Program-made: the position numbers and the translations under genes
Shown: positions 52,934-61,650 of the stretch, in pieces
How positions within the stretch are numbered: position 1 is the stretch's first letter
How the letters are laid out: every line of letters starts with the position of its first letter
Notes under the pieces: generated by a model
Database searches by the model: none
The model's input: only the letters and a program-made list of their open reading frames with translations
Told to the model about the DNA's origin: nothing
Assembly (NCBI RefSeq): GCF_003850045.1
Contig: NZ_RQJX01000008.1
Coordinates: 62,001 to 126,000, forward strand
DNA from: Aeromicrobium camelliae
Lineage (GTDB): Bacteria; Actinomycetota; Actinomycetes; Propionibacteriales; Nocardioidaceae
Direction of reading: 5' to 3'
Length of the DNA: 64,000 nt

Positions 52934-53589
52934 GGTGCTCCCCCCTCCGGGAGCGGGCGCTCGCGCGAGGCGTCCCACGGCCGGGACCACCCCACGTGGT
53001 CGAACAGCCGAGCGATCACCCCCGCGGTGAAACCCCACAGCGGGACGTCGGTCCCGATGTCGAAGGCCGGCCCCCGCCACCCTCCGCTGTGCACGACGCT
53101 GAAGCGGCGCTCCGGATCGAGGAGCTCGTCGATCGGCGACCAGATCACCTGCTCGACCTCGTCCAGGCTCACCGGGACCAGTTCGGGACCCCACTCGCGC
53201 CAGTACCCGAGCACGGGCGTGACGGCGTGGTTGCTGGGCGGCAGCCACAAGGTCGGCAACGTCCCGAACACCTCGACGGAATCGGGATCGAGACCGACCT
53301 CCTCCTCCGCCTCCCGCAGCGCCGTGGCGACGGCGTCGGCGTCCTCCGGATCGCTCTTGCCGCCCGGGAAGGAGATCTGGCCGGCGTGGTTGCGCAGCGT
53401 GCTGGCACGCTCGGTGAGCAGCAGCTGGGGACCGCGCGGTCCGTCGGCGAACAGCATGAGCACGGCCGCGGGACGCGCGTCCGGCGGCGGATGCGGAAAT
53501 CGGGGGGCGAGCTGCTCGGCTTCCACGGATCCGGCGAGGTCGGCGACCGGCCGCAGCCACTCCGGCAGCTCGGCGGTCGTGGCCGTCAT
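52930..53589 (-). CDS. NUDIX hydrolase, CoA pyrophosphatase type
   Basis: 219 residues from ATG 53589, 4-bp overlap with nth. The CoA-specific motif [20 protein letters not shown] runs into the Nudix box ([23 protein letters not shown]). Cleaves CoA or its derivatives to phosphopantetheine and 3',5'-ADP. Same position as Rv3672c. Confidence 0.9.
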   Translation of the reverse strand: MTATTAELPEWLRPVADLAGSVEAEQLAPRFPHPPPDARPAAVLMLFADGPRGPQLLLTERASTLRNHAGQISFPGGKSDPEDADAVATALREAEEEVGLDPDSVEVFGTLPTLWLPPSNHAVTPVLGYWREWGPELVPVSLDEVEQVIWSPIDELLDPERRFSVVHSGGWRGPAFDIGTDVPLWGFTAGVIARLFDHVGWSRPWDASRERPLPEGGAP

Positions 53590-54308
53590 GCGCGCCCCTG
53601 CGTGGTGACGAGCGCTTCGGCCTCCACGGGATCGGTCGGACCGATGCCGTACGAGGGGCACCAGCGTGCGACCGGGCAGGCGCCGCAGGCCGGCTTGCGA
53701 GCGTGGCAGCGCCGGCGGCCGTGCCAGATCAACCGCTGGCTCACGTCGGTCCACTCGCGTCGCGGGAACAGCGCGCCGACCGCGTGCTCGGTCTTGACCG
53801 GATGGCGCGCCGTGGCGGAGTCGACCCAGCCGAACCGTTCCGCGAGCCGGGCGAAGTGGGTGTCGACCGTGATGCCCGGGACCCCGAACGCGTTGCCCAG
53901 CACGACATTGGCCGTCTTGCGGCCGACGCCCGGAAGCGTGACGAGGTCGTCGAGCCGCCCCGGCACCTCCCCGTCGAACCGCTCGACGAGGGCGGCGGCG
54001 AGCGCCAGCAGGCTGTCGGTCTTGGCGCGGAAGAAGCCGGTGGGCCGGATGAGCCCCTCGAGCTCCGTGCGGTCGGCCGCGGCCAGCGCGGCGGCGTCGG
54101 GATAGGCCGCGAACAATGCCGGACTGACGGCGTTGACGCGCCTGTCGGTGGTCTGCGCGGACAGCACGGTGACCACCAGCAGCTCGAACGGGTTGCGGAA
54201 GTCGAGCTCGGGATGCGCGTCCGGATAGGTGGCCGCGAGCACCCGGTTGATCTTGCGCGCACGCCGCACGAGGGCGGTGTCGGGGCGCGGAACAGGGGAC
54301 GTGACCAC
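53586..54308 (-). CDS. nth: Endonuclease III
   Basis: 240 residues from GTG 54308; TACTCT on the minus strand 6 nt upstream supports a leaderless start there. Helix-hairpin-helix [14 protein letters not shown] with catalytic Lys, Asp in [10 protein letters not shown], and a 4Fe-4S loop C-x6-C-x2-C-x5-C ([17 protein letters not shown]). Removes oxidised pyrimidines and nicks abasic sites. Divergent from crp as in M. tuberculosis. Confidence 0.95.
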   Translation of the reverse strand: MVTSPVPRPDTALVRRARKINRVLAATYPDAHPELDFRNPFELLVVTVLSAQTTDRRVNAVSPALFAAYPDAAALAAADRTELEGLIRPTGFFRAKTDSLLALAAALVERFDGEVPGRLDDLVTLPGVGRKTANVVLGNAFGVPGITVDTHFARLAERFGWVDSATARHPVKTEHAVGALFPRREWTDVSQRLIWHGRRRCHARKPACGACPVARWCPSYGIGPTDPVEAEALVTTQGRA

Positions 54309-54331
54309 GCGATAAGAGTACGTGTCCAGCG

Positions 54332-54346
54332 TTGCGACGCTCGCAA
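54332..54346. promoter_or_regulatory. Palindrome in the nth/crp spacer
   Basis: TTGCGACGCTCGCAA is a perfect inverted repeat (6-bp arms, 3-bp centre), 63 bp before the crp start. It does not match the Crp consensus; the binder is unknown. Confidence 0.4.
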
Positions 54347-54408
54347 GATCGGGGGATATGGGAAACTGGGGTACGGACCCACCGGGCCGTGACCGAGAAG
54401 GAAGAATC

Positions 54409-55086
54409 GTGACCGACGACGTATTGCGCCAAGCGCCCCTGTTCAACGGGCTCGACGAGACCGCTTCGGCGGCTCTGGAGTCCTCGATGGAGTCCGCGTC
54501 CCTGCGACGTGGCGAGATCCTGTTCAACGAGGGCGACGACGGCGACAAGCTGTACGTCGTCATCAGCGGCAAGATCAAGCTCGGCCGCACCTCGCCCGAC
54601 GGCCGCGAGAACCTGCTGGCCATCCTCGGCCCGGGTCAGATGTTCGGTGAGCTGTCCTTCTTCGATCCGGGGCCGCGTTCGGCCACGGCGACGGCCGTCA
54701 CCGACGCCTCGCTCAAGAGCCTCGGACACGACGCGCTGAGCCCCGTGCTCAACGAGCACCCCGACGTCGCCAAGGCGCTGCTGAACCAGCTCGCCGGCCG
54801 CCTGCGCCGCACCAACGAGGTCGTCGGCGACATGGTGTTCTCCGACGTCCCCGGCCGCGTCTCCAAGGCGCTGCTCGATCTCGCCGACCGCTTCGGCCGT
54901 GAGGCCGAGGACGGCATCTACGTCAATCACGACCTCACGCAGGAGGAGCTGGCCCAGCTCGTCGGCGCCTCGCGCGAGACGGTCAACAAGGCGCTCGCCG
55001 ACTTCGCCTCGCGCGGCTGGGTCCGCCTCGAGCCGCGCAGCGTCGTCATCCTCGACCTCGAACGCCTCCAGAAGCGCGCCCGCTGA
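54409..55086 (+). CDS. crp: cAMP receptor protein, Crp/Fnr family
   Basis: 225 residues from GTG 54409, near the 224 of mycobacterial Rv3676. cAMP-binding beta-roll with [19 protein letters not shown] (contacts the cyclic phosphate), long dimer helix, and [23 protein letters not shown]. Global activator/repressor of carbon and respiratory genes. Crp-like palindromes occur in this window at 20495, 28447, 37612 and, weakly, 39751. Located opposite nth; the type-B repeat begins 2 bp after its stop. Confidence 0.95.
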   Translation: MTDDVLRQAPLFNGLDETASAALESSMESASLRRGEILFNEGDDGDKLYVVISGKIKLGRTSPDGRENLLAILGPGQMFGELSFFDPGPRSATATAVTDASLKSLGHDALSPVLNEHPDVAKALLNQLAGRLRRTNEVVGDMVFSDVPGRVSKALLDLADRFGREAEDGIYVNHDLTQEELAQLVGASRETVNKALADFASRGWVRLEPRSVVILDLERLQKRAR

Positions 55087-55088
55087 CG

Positions 55089-55159
55089 AGAACCCAGATT
55101 TGCGCGCCATCCGTCGACCGACACCCGCCTCGGTCGACGATCAGGCAGCAAATCTGGGG
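55089..55159. repeat. Type-B repeat, left end of the DUF559 copy-B element
   Basis: Unit AGAACCCAGATTTGCGC...CCGTCGACCG (55089-55120, +) faces an inverted unit CGGTCGACGA...GCAAATCTGGGG (55131-55159, -), forming a hairpin. The inverted unit encodes the last residues and stop (PRFAA*, stop 55141-55143) of the DUF559 protein. The first unit matches the far end at 56136-56167 in 30 of 32 positions, inverted. Confidence 0.88.
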
Positions 55160-56046
55160 CCGGGGCCGACGTAGCCGCGGGCCCGGAGCGCTTGATCGAT
55201 GCGCCATGCGACGTACGCGGGACGCGCGAGGTCGGCGACCGTCACCACGATGACGCGCCAGCCCTCCGCTTCGAGCGCCTCGCGTCGCAGATGGTCCCGC
55301 TGGCGCTGCACCGCGTCACGCTCGTGCTGCCAACCGTCATACTCGACGAGCACCTTCCACCGTCGGTAGACGAGGTCGCCGCGCGCGAGAAAGCGCCCGG
55401 CATCGTCGTGAATGTCCACGTTGAGTTCCGGCTCGGGCAGACCGGCACGAACAGCCAGGAAGCGCACCTGCGACTCGCGCGGCGAGGCCGACCCTTCTCG
55501 CACGAGTACTGCGGCAGACCGTGCCCGACGCACCCCGTCGAGATGGCTCTCCCACACGTACGAACGCAGGTCGACGAGGTCGACGAGTCCTTGCGCCACG
55601 AACCAGTCGCCGACCTCGACCAACCGACCGAGCGACACCACAGTCGCCACGTCCACGAAGGTGCGCTTGGGGCCCAGCGTCCGGACGCCGCGGTGCAGCA
55701 CAGGACGCAGTCGTCCCTGGTAGCGGTGAACCACGAGCCCGGAACGGCGTCGCTGGTGCCGCGTGTTGGTGGCAAGATGCACGGGCAACTCGGGCCCCAG
55801 CTCGAAGCCCCACCAACGAAGTGCGGTCAGATGACTCAGCGCCGCATCCGGCGGGGCGACCGCCAACGCTGCCTGCACATGGAGCGCGAAGGTCATCGTG
55901 GTGGACGCATAGCGGTAGACGCCCTCGTGCTCGGTGACGATGCGTCGGCCGCGCAGCATCGCGTCGGTGATACCTGCGCGCATCGCCTCGTCACGAGTGA
56001 ACACCCGTCCGGCGAGTTCAGGTGGTAGCGGTCGGGGAGCTGGCAT
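55141..56046 (-). CDS. DUF559-type endonuclease-fold protein with AbiEi-like N-terminus (copy B)
   Basis: 301 residues from ATG 56046; a GTG two codons upstream is possible. N-terminal FTRDEAMRAGITDAMLRGRRI corresponds to copy A's FTVEQARELGVTEKMLRGKRF. The C-terminal nuclease fold shows SPRESQVR (Glu about 190), ARGDLVYR (Asp about 223) and VLVEYDGWQH (Glu about 234), the DUF559/Vsr PD-(D/E)XK layout. It lies between crp and the MBL gene, which adjoin directly in M. tuberculosis, so it is an insertion. Near-identical 32-bp inverted repeats bracket it. Confidence 0.78.
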   Translation of the reverse strand: MPAPRPLPPELAGRVFTRDEAMRAGITDAMLRGRRIVTEHEGVYRYASTTMTFALHVQAALAVAPPDAALSHLTALRWWGFELGPELPVHLATNTRHQRRRSGLVVHRYQGRLRPVLHRGVRTLGPKRTFVDVATVVSLGRLVEVGDWFVAQGLVDLVDLRSYVWESHLDGVRRARSAAVLVREGSASPRESQVRFLAVRAGLPEPELNVDIHDDAGRFLARGDLVYRRWKVLVEYDGWQHERDAVQRQRDHLRREALEAEGWRVIVVTVADLARPAYVAWRIDQALRARGYVGPGPRFAA

Positions 56047-56098
56047 GCTCACACCGTCGCATCGTCACCGCAGGATGACGATCCGCTTTCCACACGCC

Positions 56099-56167
56099 CG
56101 AGAAATGCGCGCTATCCGTCGACCGGGCCCCCTCCCGGTCGACGGATTGGGCGCAAATCTGGGTTCT
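56099..56167. repeat. Type-B repeat, right end of the DUF559 copy-B element
   Basis: Left arm GCGCGCTATCCGTCGACCGG (from about 56107, +) faces the inverted unit CCCGGTCGACGGATT...GCGCAAATCTGGGTTCT (56134-56167, -). The terminal bases overlap the MBL stop codon (56166-56168). Confidence 0.88.
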
Positions 56168-56927
56168 AGGCGAGGTAGTCGAGTTGGGCGCGGACGCTGA
56201 GTTCGGCGGCGTCCCACAGGACGGGGTCGACGTCGGCGTAGACCCGCTCGACCACCTCGCGCGGCGTCGTCGCGCCGGCCTCCACCGCGGCGCGGACCTG
56301 GTCGAGCCGGTCCTCGCGGTGGGCGATGTAGAAGTCCAGCACCGCTTCGGGATCATCGACCACGGGGCCGTGGCCGGGCAGGATGCGCCCGACGAGCCCC
56401 TCGGTCGCCAGCTCACGCAGGTGGGCGAGCGAATCGAGGTAGGGGCCGAGGGCTCCGTCCGGATGGGCCACGACCGTGGTGCCGCGGCCGAGCACGGTGT
56501 CACCCGTCAGCAGCGAGTCCTCACCGGTGAGCCGCAGGCAGAGGGAGTCGCGAGTGTGCCCCGGCGTCGCGATGACCTCGAGCTCGAGGCCGTCGACCTC
56601 GATGAGCTCGGAGTCGCGGAGCGGCTGGGCACCCGTGCAGAACGCCTCGTCCAGCGCCCGGGTCGGAGCGCCAGTGAGCTCGACGATCCGGGTCATCGCC
56701 TCGGTGTGGTCGGCGTGATGGTGCGTGAAGAGCACCAGCGCCACCTCGCCGGCCGCGTCGATCACGGCGTTCAGATGCTCATCGTCTGCCGGACCCGGGT
56801 CCACCACCACGGCGCGCGTCGCGCCCGGCTCGCGCAGAATCCAGGTGTTGGTGCCGTCGAGCGTCATGATGCCCGGGTTGTCGGCCAGGACGAACGACGC
56901 GCGGTCGGTCACGCGGGTGGCGCTCAC
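56166..56927 (-). CDS. MBL-fold metallo-hydrolase (Rv3677c-like)
   Basis: 253 residues from GTG 56927, overlapping the NUDIX stop by 4 bp. Zinc motif THHHADHTE (HxHxDH), then ATPGHTRDSLC (His) and LLTGDTVLG (bridging Asp), with a late GHGPVVDD. It has the glyoxalase II/LACTB2-like layout with a C-terminal helical tail, as in LACTB2-type endoribonucleases. The substrate is not clear. The stop codon overlaps the DUF559 element end. Confidence 0.87.
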   Translation of the reverse strand: MSATRVTDRASFVLADNPGIMTLDGTNTWILREPGATRAVVVDPGPADDEHLNAVIDAAGEVALVLFTHHHADHTEAMTRIVELTGAPTRALDEAFCTGAQPLRDSELIEVDGLELEVIATPGHTRDSLCLRLTGEDSLLTGDTVLGRGTTVVAHPDGALGPYLDSLAHLRELATEGLVGRILPGHGPVVDDPEAVLDFYIAHREDRLDQVRAAVEAGATTPREVVERVYADVDPVLWDAAELSVRAQLDYLA

Positions 56928-57736
56928 ACATGCTCCCCTCGTTCGGTCTCCAAGAACAGCTCCCCGTCGACCTCGACGATGCGCGGCTCGATCGGCGCGA
57001 CCACGCGCAGCGCCGCCGCCGCAAGGACCGTCGCGGCCGTGTGCTGGGCGAGTTCGCGGCACGTGACGGCCGTCGGCGGCATCATCGCCGCGTCGCCGGC
57101 ATCGACGCGTTCCAGCACGCTGCTGAGCGGCGCCCACAGCGAACGGTCAGCCTCCGTGCTGACCTGCCCGACTTCCTGCCCCTCGGGCAGCGCGGCCACG
57201 AAGAAGCGGGTGTCATACCGGCGCGGTTCGAACGCCGGGGTGATCCAGTGCGCCCACACGCCGATGAGGTCGGCGCGCAGCACGAGGGAGTTGGCTTCGA
57301 GGAACTGAGCGAAGGAGATGCGCCCTGTCTCGAGGTCGCCGCGGGCCTCGACCATGGCGGCACCGGTCGTGTCCCCGAACACGGTCTGCGCGTCGGGGCC
57401 GGCCAGCAGCACGCCGGTCTCCTCGAAGGTCTCGCGAACCGCCGCCACGACGAGGGCGTGGGCGAGCTCGGTGTCGCAGCCCAGCCGCGCGGCGAACTCC
57501 GCCGCCGGCGGACCGACCCAGTTCAGCGGCTCGCGGTCGGACTCGTGCACGCCGCCGCCGGGAAAGACGTACATCCCGGCAGCGAAGGCCATGGAGGCCT
57601 GCCGCCGCATGAGGAACGCCTCGATCCCCTGGGCGCCGTCGCGCACCACCGCGATCGTCGCGGCGTCGCGCGGCGTGACCGGGTCCGCCGCGCGATGGGC
57701 GTATTCGCGCAGTCCCTCCGGCAGCGGCACGAGCAT
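56924..57736 (-). CDS. NUDIX hydrolase (NUDT19-like)
   Basis: 270 residues from ATG 57736. The variant Nudix box is split: FPGGGVHESDREP precedes a ~30-residue insertion, then VVAAVRETFEETGVLLA carries the REXXEE helix. This insertion is typical of the NUDT19/acyl-CoA diphosphatase group. The substrate is uncertain. It sits 1 bp after the ridA stop and overlaps the MBL gene. Confidence 0.85.
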   Translation of the reverse strand: MLVPLPEGLREYAHRAADPVTPRDAATIAVVRDGAQGIEAFLMRRQASMAFAAGMYVFPGGGVHESDREPLNWVGPPAAEFAARLGCDTELAHALVVAAVRETFEETGVLLAGPDAQTVFGDTTGAAMVEARGDLETGRISFAQFLEANSLVLRADLIGVWAHWITPAFEPRRYDTRFFVAALPEGQEVGQVSTEADRSLWAPLSSVLERVDAGDAAMMPPTAVTCRELAQHTAATVLAAAALRVVAPIEPRIVEVDGELFLETERGEHV

Positions 57737-57737
57737 G

Positions 57738-58196
57738 TCAGCGGACCTCGGCGACGATCTCGACCTCGACCGGCGCGTCGAGCGGCAGGACCGCGACGCC
57801 GACGGCCGACCGGGCGTGCTGCCCGGCTTCCCCGAAGGCGGCGCCGATGAGCTCGCTCGCGCCGTTGGCCACCTGCGGTTGACCCGTGAAACCGGAGTCG
57901 CTGGCCACGAACGCGACGACCTTGACGATGCGCACGACGTCGTCGAGGTCGACGACCGAGCCGAGCGCCGCGATGGCGTTGAGGGCGCACTGCCGCGCCG
58001 CCTGCTGCGCCTCGTCTGCACTGACGCCGGCGCCGACCTTGCCGGTGACGGTGAGTTCGCCGTCGACGAACGGCAGCTGGCCGGACGTGTAGACGTAGGA
58101 CCCCGAGCGGATCGCCGGGACGTACGCGGCGACCGGCGCGGCCACCGACGGCACCTCGAGCCCCAACTCGGCGAGGCGCTGCTCGACCGCTGCCAC
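57738..58196 (-). CDS. RidA/YjgF family protein (Rv3678c-like)
   Basis: 152 residues from GTG 58196. Trimeric Rid fold with YVYTSGQLPFVDGELTVTGKV, ARQCALNAIAALGS, and late VGVAVLPLDAPVEVE. The position usually holding the catalytic Arg in RidA (CRVFLAD-type stretch) is ARSAVGV here, so deaminase activity is plausible but not certain. It begins 1 bp after the small DUF4177 gene. Confidence 0.88.
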   Translation of the reverse strand: MAAVEQRLAELGLEVPSVAAPVAAYVPAIRSGSYVYTSGQLPFVDGELTVTGKVGAGVSADEAQQAARQCALNAIAALGSVVDLDDVVRIVKVVAFVASDSGFTGQPQVANGASELIGAAFGEAGQHARSAVGVAVLPLDAPVEVEIVAEVR

Positions 58197-58197
58197 G

Positions 58198-58353
58198 TCA
58201 GGCCACCGGGCGCTTGAAGTACGCGACGAGGTTCTCGGGGTTCATGCCGGGCACGATCTGCACGAGTTCCCAGCCGTCCTGGCCGAAGTTGTCGAGGATC
58301 TGCTTCGTGGCATGCACGAGCACGGGCGCGGTCAGGTATTCCCACTTGGTCAT
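58198..58353 (-). CDS. DUF4177 small protein
   Basis: 51 residues from ATG 58353. Translates to a start MTKWEYLTAPVLVHATKQIL, then DNFGQDGWELVQIVPG, MNPENLVAYFKRPVA. The WEY, GxDGWELV and AYFKRP positions are the DUF4177 marks. It corresponds to Rv3678A. Function unknown; probably binds a partner through its small beta-sheet. First gene of the DUF4177-ridA-NUDIX-MBL operon, diverging from the ArsA genes. Confidence 0.92.
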   Translation of the reverse strand: MTKWEYLTAPVLVHATKQILDNFGQDGWELVQIVPGMNPENLVAYFKRPVA

Positions 58354-58443
58354 GGCCCGACTCTAGCCGCCGTCGAGCCCACTGACGACGGCCTCCAGAC
58401 GCCGGACGGGCGGACAGCGGCGGCGGGATCGCCGTGGAGCCCC

Positions 58444-58449
58444 TACGCT
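58444..58449 (+). promoter_or_regulatory. -10 box (TACGCT) of leaderless ArsA-like gene
   Basis: TACGCT ends 7 nt before GTG 58457. Confidence 0.5.
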
Positions 58450-58456
58450 CGACCTC

Positions 58457-59437
58457 GTGGCTCCCTCCTCGACACCGCTGCACATCGTGACCGGCAAGGG
58501 CGGGACCGGCAAGACGACGGTCGCCGGTGCCCTCGCGATCGCGCTCGCCAGCGGCGGACGGCGCGTGCTGTTGTGCGAGGTCGAGGGCCGGCAGCAGATC
58601 GCCCGACTCTTCGACATCCCCCCGCTCCCCTACGAGGAGCGCCGGATCGGCGCCGCGGGCCGCGACGGCGGCCAGGTCTACGCGCTCGCCGTGGACGCCG
58701 AGGAGGCGTTGCTGGAGTACCTCGCGATGTACTACCGCCTGGGGCGCGCCGGGAAGGCGCTCGACAAGTTCGGCGTCATCGACTTCGCCACGACCATCGC
58801 GCCGGGTGTCCGCGACGTGCTGTTGACCGGCAAGGTGTACGAAGCCGCGCGACGCCGCGAGAACGGCCCGGACTCGCCGTTCGTCTACGACGCGGTCGTC
58901 GTCGACGCCCCGCCCACTGGGCGGATCGCCCGATTCCTCGGGGTCAACGACGATGTCGCCGGACTCGCCAAGGTCGGGCCGATCAAGAACCAGTCGTCCT
59001 CGATCATGACGATGATGCGCGGTCCGCAGACACGCGTCCATCTCGTGACCCTGCTGGAGGAGATGCCGGTGCAGGAGACTCTCGACGGGATCGCCGAGCT
59101 GCGGGCGGAGGGGCTGCCCGTCGGGCACGTCATCGTCAATATGGTGCGCCCGGCCTTGGTCAGCGAGAACACTCGCGCGGCGCTGGAGGACGGCACTGTC
59201 GACACCGCCGAAGTGTCGGTGTCGTTGGCGTCGGTGAGCCTCGCGCCGGATGCCGCCGACCTGCTCGTCGAGTCCGGGCTCGCGCACGTGCAGCGCCAGG
59301 ACCTGCAGAATGAGCAGGCCGAGCTGCTGCGGTCGAGCGTGGCTGACGTGATCGACCTGCCGATGATCAGCGACGGTATCGACCTCGGTGCCTTGTTCGA
59401 GCTCGCCGACGCACTGGAATCGGTGGTGAGCCGATGA
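58457..59437 (+). CDS. ArsA/Get3-like P-loop ATPase, first of a pair (Rv3679-like)
   Basis: 326 residues from GTG 58457. Deviant Walker A TGKGGTGKTTVAG near the N-terminus, switch I-like VVVDAPPTGRIARFLG and a downstream VIVNMVRPALV. It lacks arsenite-binding Cys pairs, so an arsenic role is unlikely. In mycobacteria the Rv3679-Rv3680 pair forms a complex. Stop overlaps the next start (ATGA). Confidence 0.9.
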   Translation: MAPSSTPLHIVTGKGGTGKTTVAGALAIALASGGRRVLLCEVEGRQQIARLFDIPPLPYEERRIGAAGRDGGQVYALAVDAEEALLEYLAMYYRLGRAGKALDKFGVIDFATTIAPGVRDVLLTGKVYEAARRRENGPDSPFVYDAVVVDAPPTGRIARFLGVNDDVAGLAKVGPIKNQSSSIMTMMRGPQTRVHLVTLLEEMPVQETLDGIAELRAEGLPVGHVIVNMVRPALVSENTRAALEDGTVDTAEVSVSLASVSLAPDAADLLVESGLAHVQRQDLQNEQAELLRSSVADVIDLPMISDGIDLGALFELADALESVVSR

Positions 59438-60642
59438 CTCGCCCCGCACACACCCGCCCCAAGGAGTCGGCCCGCAGCCACCAGCGGGCAACGGCCCGCG
59501 CCGAGACCGGCGCCCATCCCGGTGTCGAGGTCGACGCGATGCTGGACGACCCCCGGACCCAGATCATCGTGTGCTGCGGCTCCGGCGGGGTGGGTAAGAC
59601 CACGACCGCGGCGGCCCTGGCCCTGCGCGCCGCCGAGCGCGGCCGGTCGGTCTGCGTCCTCACGATCGACCCCGCGCGACGTCTGGCTCAGTCCATGGGT
59701 CTCGTCGAGCTCGACAACACCCCACGTCCGGTCGCGGACCTCGACACCAGCGCCGGCGGTTCGCTCGACGCGATGATGCTGGACATGAAGCGCACCTTCG
59801 ACGAGGTGGTCGAAGCGCACGCCTCCCCGGAGAAGGCGCAGCAGATCCTGCAGAACCCGTTCTACGTGGCGCTGTCGAGCTCGTTCGCCGGGACGCAGGA
59901 GTACATGGCGATGGAGCGTCTGGGGCAGTTGCATGCCGAAGGCCGCTGGGACCTCATCGTCGTCGACACCCCGCCGTCGCGGTCGGCTCTGGACTTCCTC
60001 GACGCGCCGGAACGTCTGTCGTCGCTGCTCGACGGGCGCTTCATCCGGCTGCTGCTGGCGCCGGCGAAGGGCCCGGCACGCTTCCTCAGCGCCGGGTTCG
60101 GCGTGGTCACGTCGGCCCTGAGCAAGGTGCTCGGTGCGCAGATCCTCGCCGACATGCAGACCTTCGTCGCCGCCTTCGACACGCTGTTCGGCGGCTTCCG
60201 GCAGCGCGCCGAGGCGACGTACGCCCTCCTGCAGGCGGAGGGGACGGCGTTCCTCGTCGTCGCGACTCCCGAGGACGCCGCGATGCGCGAGGCCGCGTTC
60301 TTCGTCGAGCGGCTCGAAGCCGACGCGATGCCGCTGGCCGGGCTGGTCGTCAACCGGGTGCATGACGAGCGCGCCGGCGGGATCAGCGCCGCCGACGCCG
60401 AGTCTGCGGCGCCGCGCCTAGCCGGCGGGAACGAGACCGACCAGCTCACCGCCGACCTGCTGCGGGTCCACGCCGAGCGGATGCGCGTGGCCGGGCGGGA
60501 GCACCGGGTGCGCCGCCGGTTCGCCGCCGCCCATCGGAACGTGCCGTCCGTCACCGTGCCGGCGCTGCCCACCGACGTTCACGACCTCGATGGTCTGCGC
60601 ACCGTGGGCAATCACCTCGCCGGGGAGCCGGCCACGGTCTGA
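59434..60642 (+). CDS. ArsA/Get3-like P-loop ATPase, second of a pair (Rv3680-like)
   Basis: 402 residues from ATG 59434. Deviant Walker A CGSGGVGKTTTAAALA (about 50), LTIDPARRLAQSMG (A-loop/switch region) and VVDTPPSRSALDFLDAP (switch II). Closest in layout to Get3/ArsA ATPases that handle membrane proteins or small ligands. It probably works as a heteromer with the preceding gene product. Confidence 0.9.
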   Translation: MTRPAHTRPKESARSHQRATARAETGAHPGVEVDAMLDDPRTQIIVCCGSGGVGKTTTAAALALRAAERGRSVCVLTIDPARRLAQSMGLVELDNTPRPVADLDTSAGGSLDAMMLDMKRTFDEVVEAHASPEKAQQILQNPFYVALSSSFAGTQEYMAMERLGQLHAEGRWDLIVVDTPPSRSALDFLDAPERLSSLLDGRFIRLLLAPAKGPARFLSAGFGVVTSALSKVLGAQILADMQTFVAAFDTLFGGFRQRAEATYALLQAEGTAFLVVATPEDAAMREAAFFVERLEADAMPLAGLVVNRVHDERAGGISAADAESAAPRLAGGNETDQLTADLLRVHAERMRVAGREHRVRRRFAAAHRNVPSVTVPALPTDVHDLDGLRTVGNHLAGEPATV

Positions 60643-60648
60643 CCCGGC

Positions 60649-61650
60649 TCAGTGCCGCGACCATTCCTGCGACTGCGTGAGCCGGAACAGGTAGACCAGG
60701 GCGGGCAACACCAGGACGACGGCGAGACCCGTGGTGATCAGCAGCGCTTGCAACGTCGCCGGTGCGCCGGCCGCCTCGGCGATGGTGACTTCGTCGACCA
60801 GCATCCAGGGGTACTGAGCGACTCCCCAGCCGGTGATGACGGCCGCGACAGCCCCGAAGGCGGTCACCCGGGCGGCGACGTAGCGCCGCCGGAACAGCAG
60901 GACGAGGGTGGCCGCCCCCGCGAGCGCCGACGCCACGATGAGCACGGCGGCCCGCCCTTCCAGGCCCTCGCTCAGTGTCGGAGCGTCGCGCTGCAGCGGG
61001 ACGAGCGCGGCGAACACGACGACTCCGGTCACGACGCCGACGGCGATCGACCGCACCCGGAGCCGGTCGGCGAGCCGCCGGCGCCCTGCCCGCTGGGCGT
61101 CGGCGGTGAGGAAGGTGCCGGCGAGGAAAGCGCAGGTCCCGACCGCGATCGCTCCGCCGAACAGCGACGTCGGGTTGAGCCACGAGGTCCACAGGTCGCC
61201 GTGCCCCTCGGCCGGAACCCGGCCGGACGCGATACCGCCGGCGACGGTGCCGAGGAAGAACGGCGTGATGACCGACGAGGCGGCGAAGACGACGCCGAAC
61301 AGCCGCGCCTGGCCCATAGTCGCCGAGTACTTGCGGAAGGCGAAGCTCGCTCCCCGCAGGACGATGCCGAGCAGCGCGAGCAGCAGTGGGAGGATCAGCG
61401 TGGTCATCGCGGCGGCGAAGGACTCGGGGAACCCGGTCCACCACATGACCAGCACGTAGATGAGCCACACGTGGTTGGCCTCCCAGACCGGTCCGATGCT
61501 GTGGTCGACCAGCGTCCGGACCTCGGCACCGCGGCGCGCACCACCGGCGGTGAGGTCGAAGAAGCCGGACCCGAAGTCCGCACCGCCGAAGACGGCGTAC
61601 GCCACGACGCCGACGAACAGCGCGGACGCGACCGCCACCTCCAGCGTCAT
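60649..61650 (-). CDS. cydB: Cytochrome bd oxidase subunit II
   Basis: 333 residues from ATG 61650, 4-bp overlap with cydA. FGGADFGSGFFDL near the N-terminus, GPVWEANHVWLIYVLVMWW (conserved EANHVW) and about nine helices. Forms the bd-type quinol oxidase with CydA. The cydDC exporter genes are not in the window. Confidence 0.95.
   Translation of the reverse strand: MTLEVAVASALFVGVVAYAVFGGADFGSGFFDLTAGGARRGAEVRTLVDHSIGPVWEANHVWLIYVLVMWWTGFPESFAAAMTTLILPLLLALLGIVLRGASFAFRKYSATMGQARLFGVVFAASSVITPFFLGTVAGGIASGRVPAEGHGDLWTSWLNPTSLFGGAIAVGTCAFLAGTFLTADAQRAGRRRLADRLRVRSIAVGVVTGVVVFAALVPLQRDAPTLSEGLEGRAAVLIVASALAGAATLVLLFRRRYVAARVTAFGAVAAVITGWGVAQYPWMLVDEVTIAEAAGAPATLQALLITTGLAVVLVLPALVYLFRLTQSQEWSRH

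Larger units (their letters stand above)
55089..56167. mobile_element. Putative 1,079-bp DUF559 element with 32-bp terminal inverted repeats
   Basis: Inverted termini identical at 30 of 32 bases enclose one gene (DUF559 copy B). The element fills the junction between crp and the MBL hydrolase, touching both stop codons. No transposase and no obvious target-site duplication were seen, so mobility is inferred from structure and from the absence of the gene at the syntenic M. tuberculosis junction. Confidence 0.5.

Noticed and set aside
58457-60642. Arsenical pump ATPases
   Set aside because: No ArsB, ArsR or arsenite-binding Cys pairs; the synteny matches the mycobacterial Rv3679-Rv3680 Get3-like pair.
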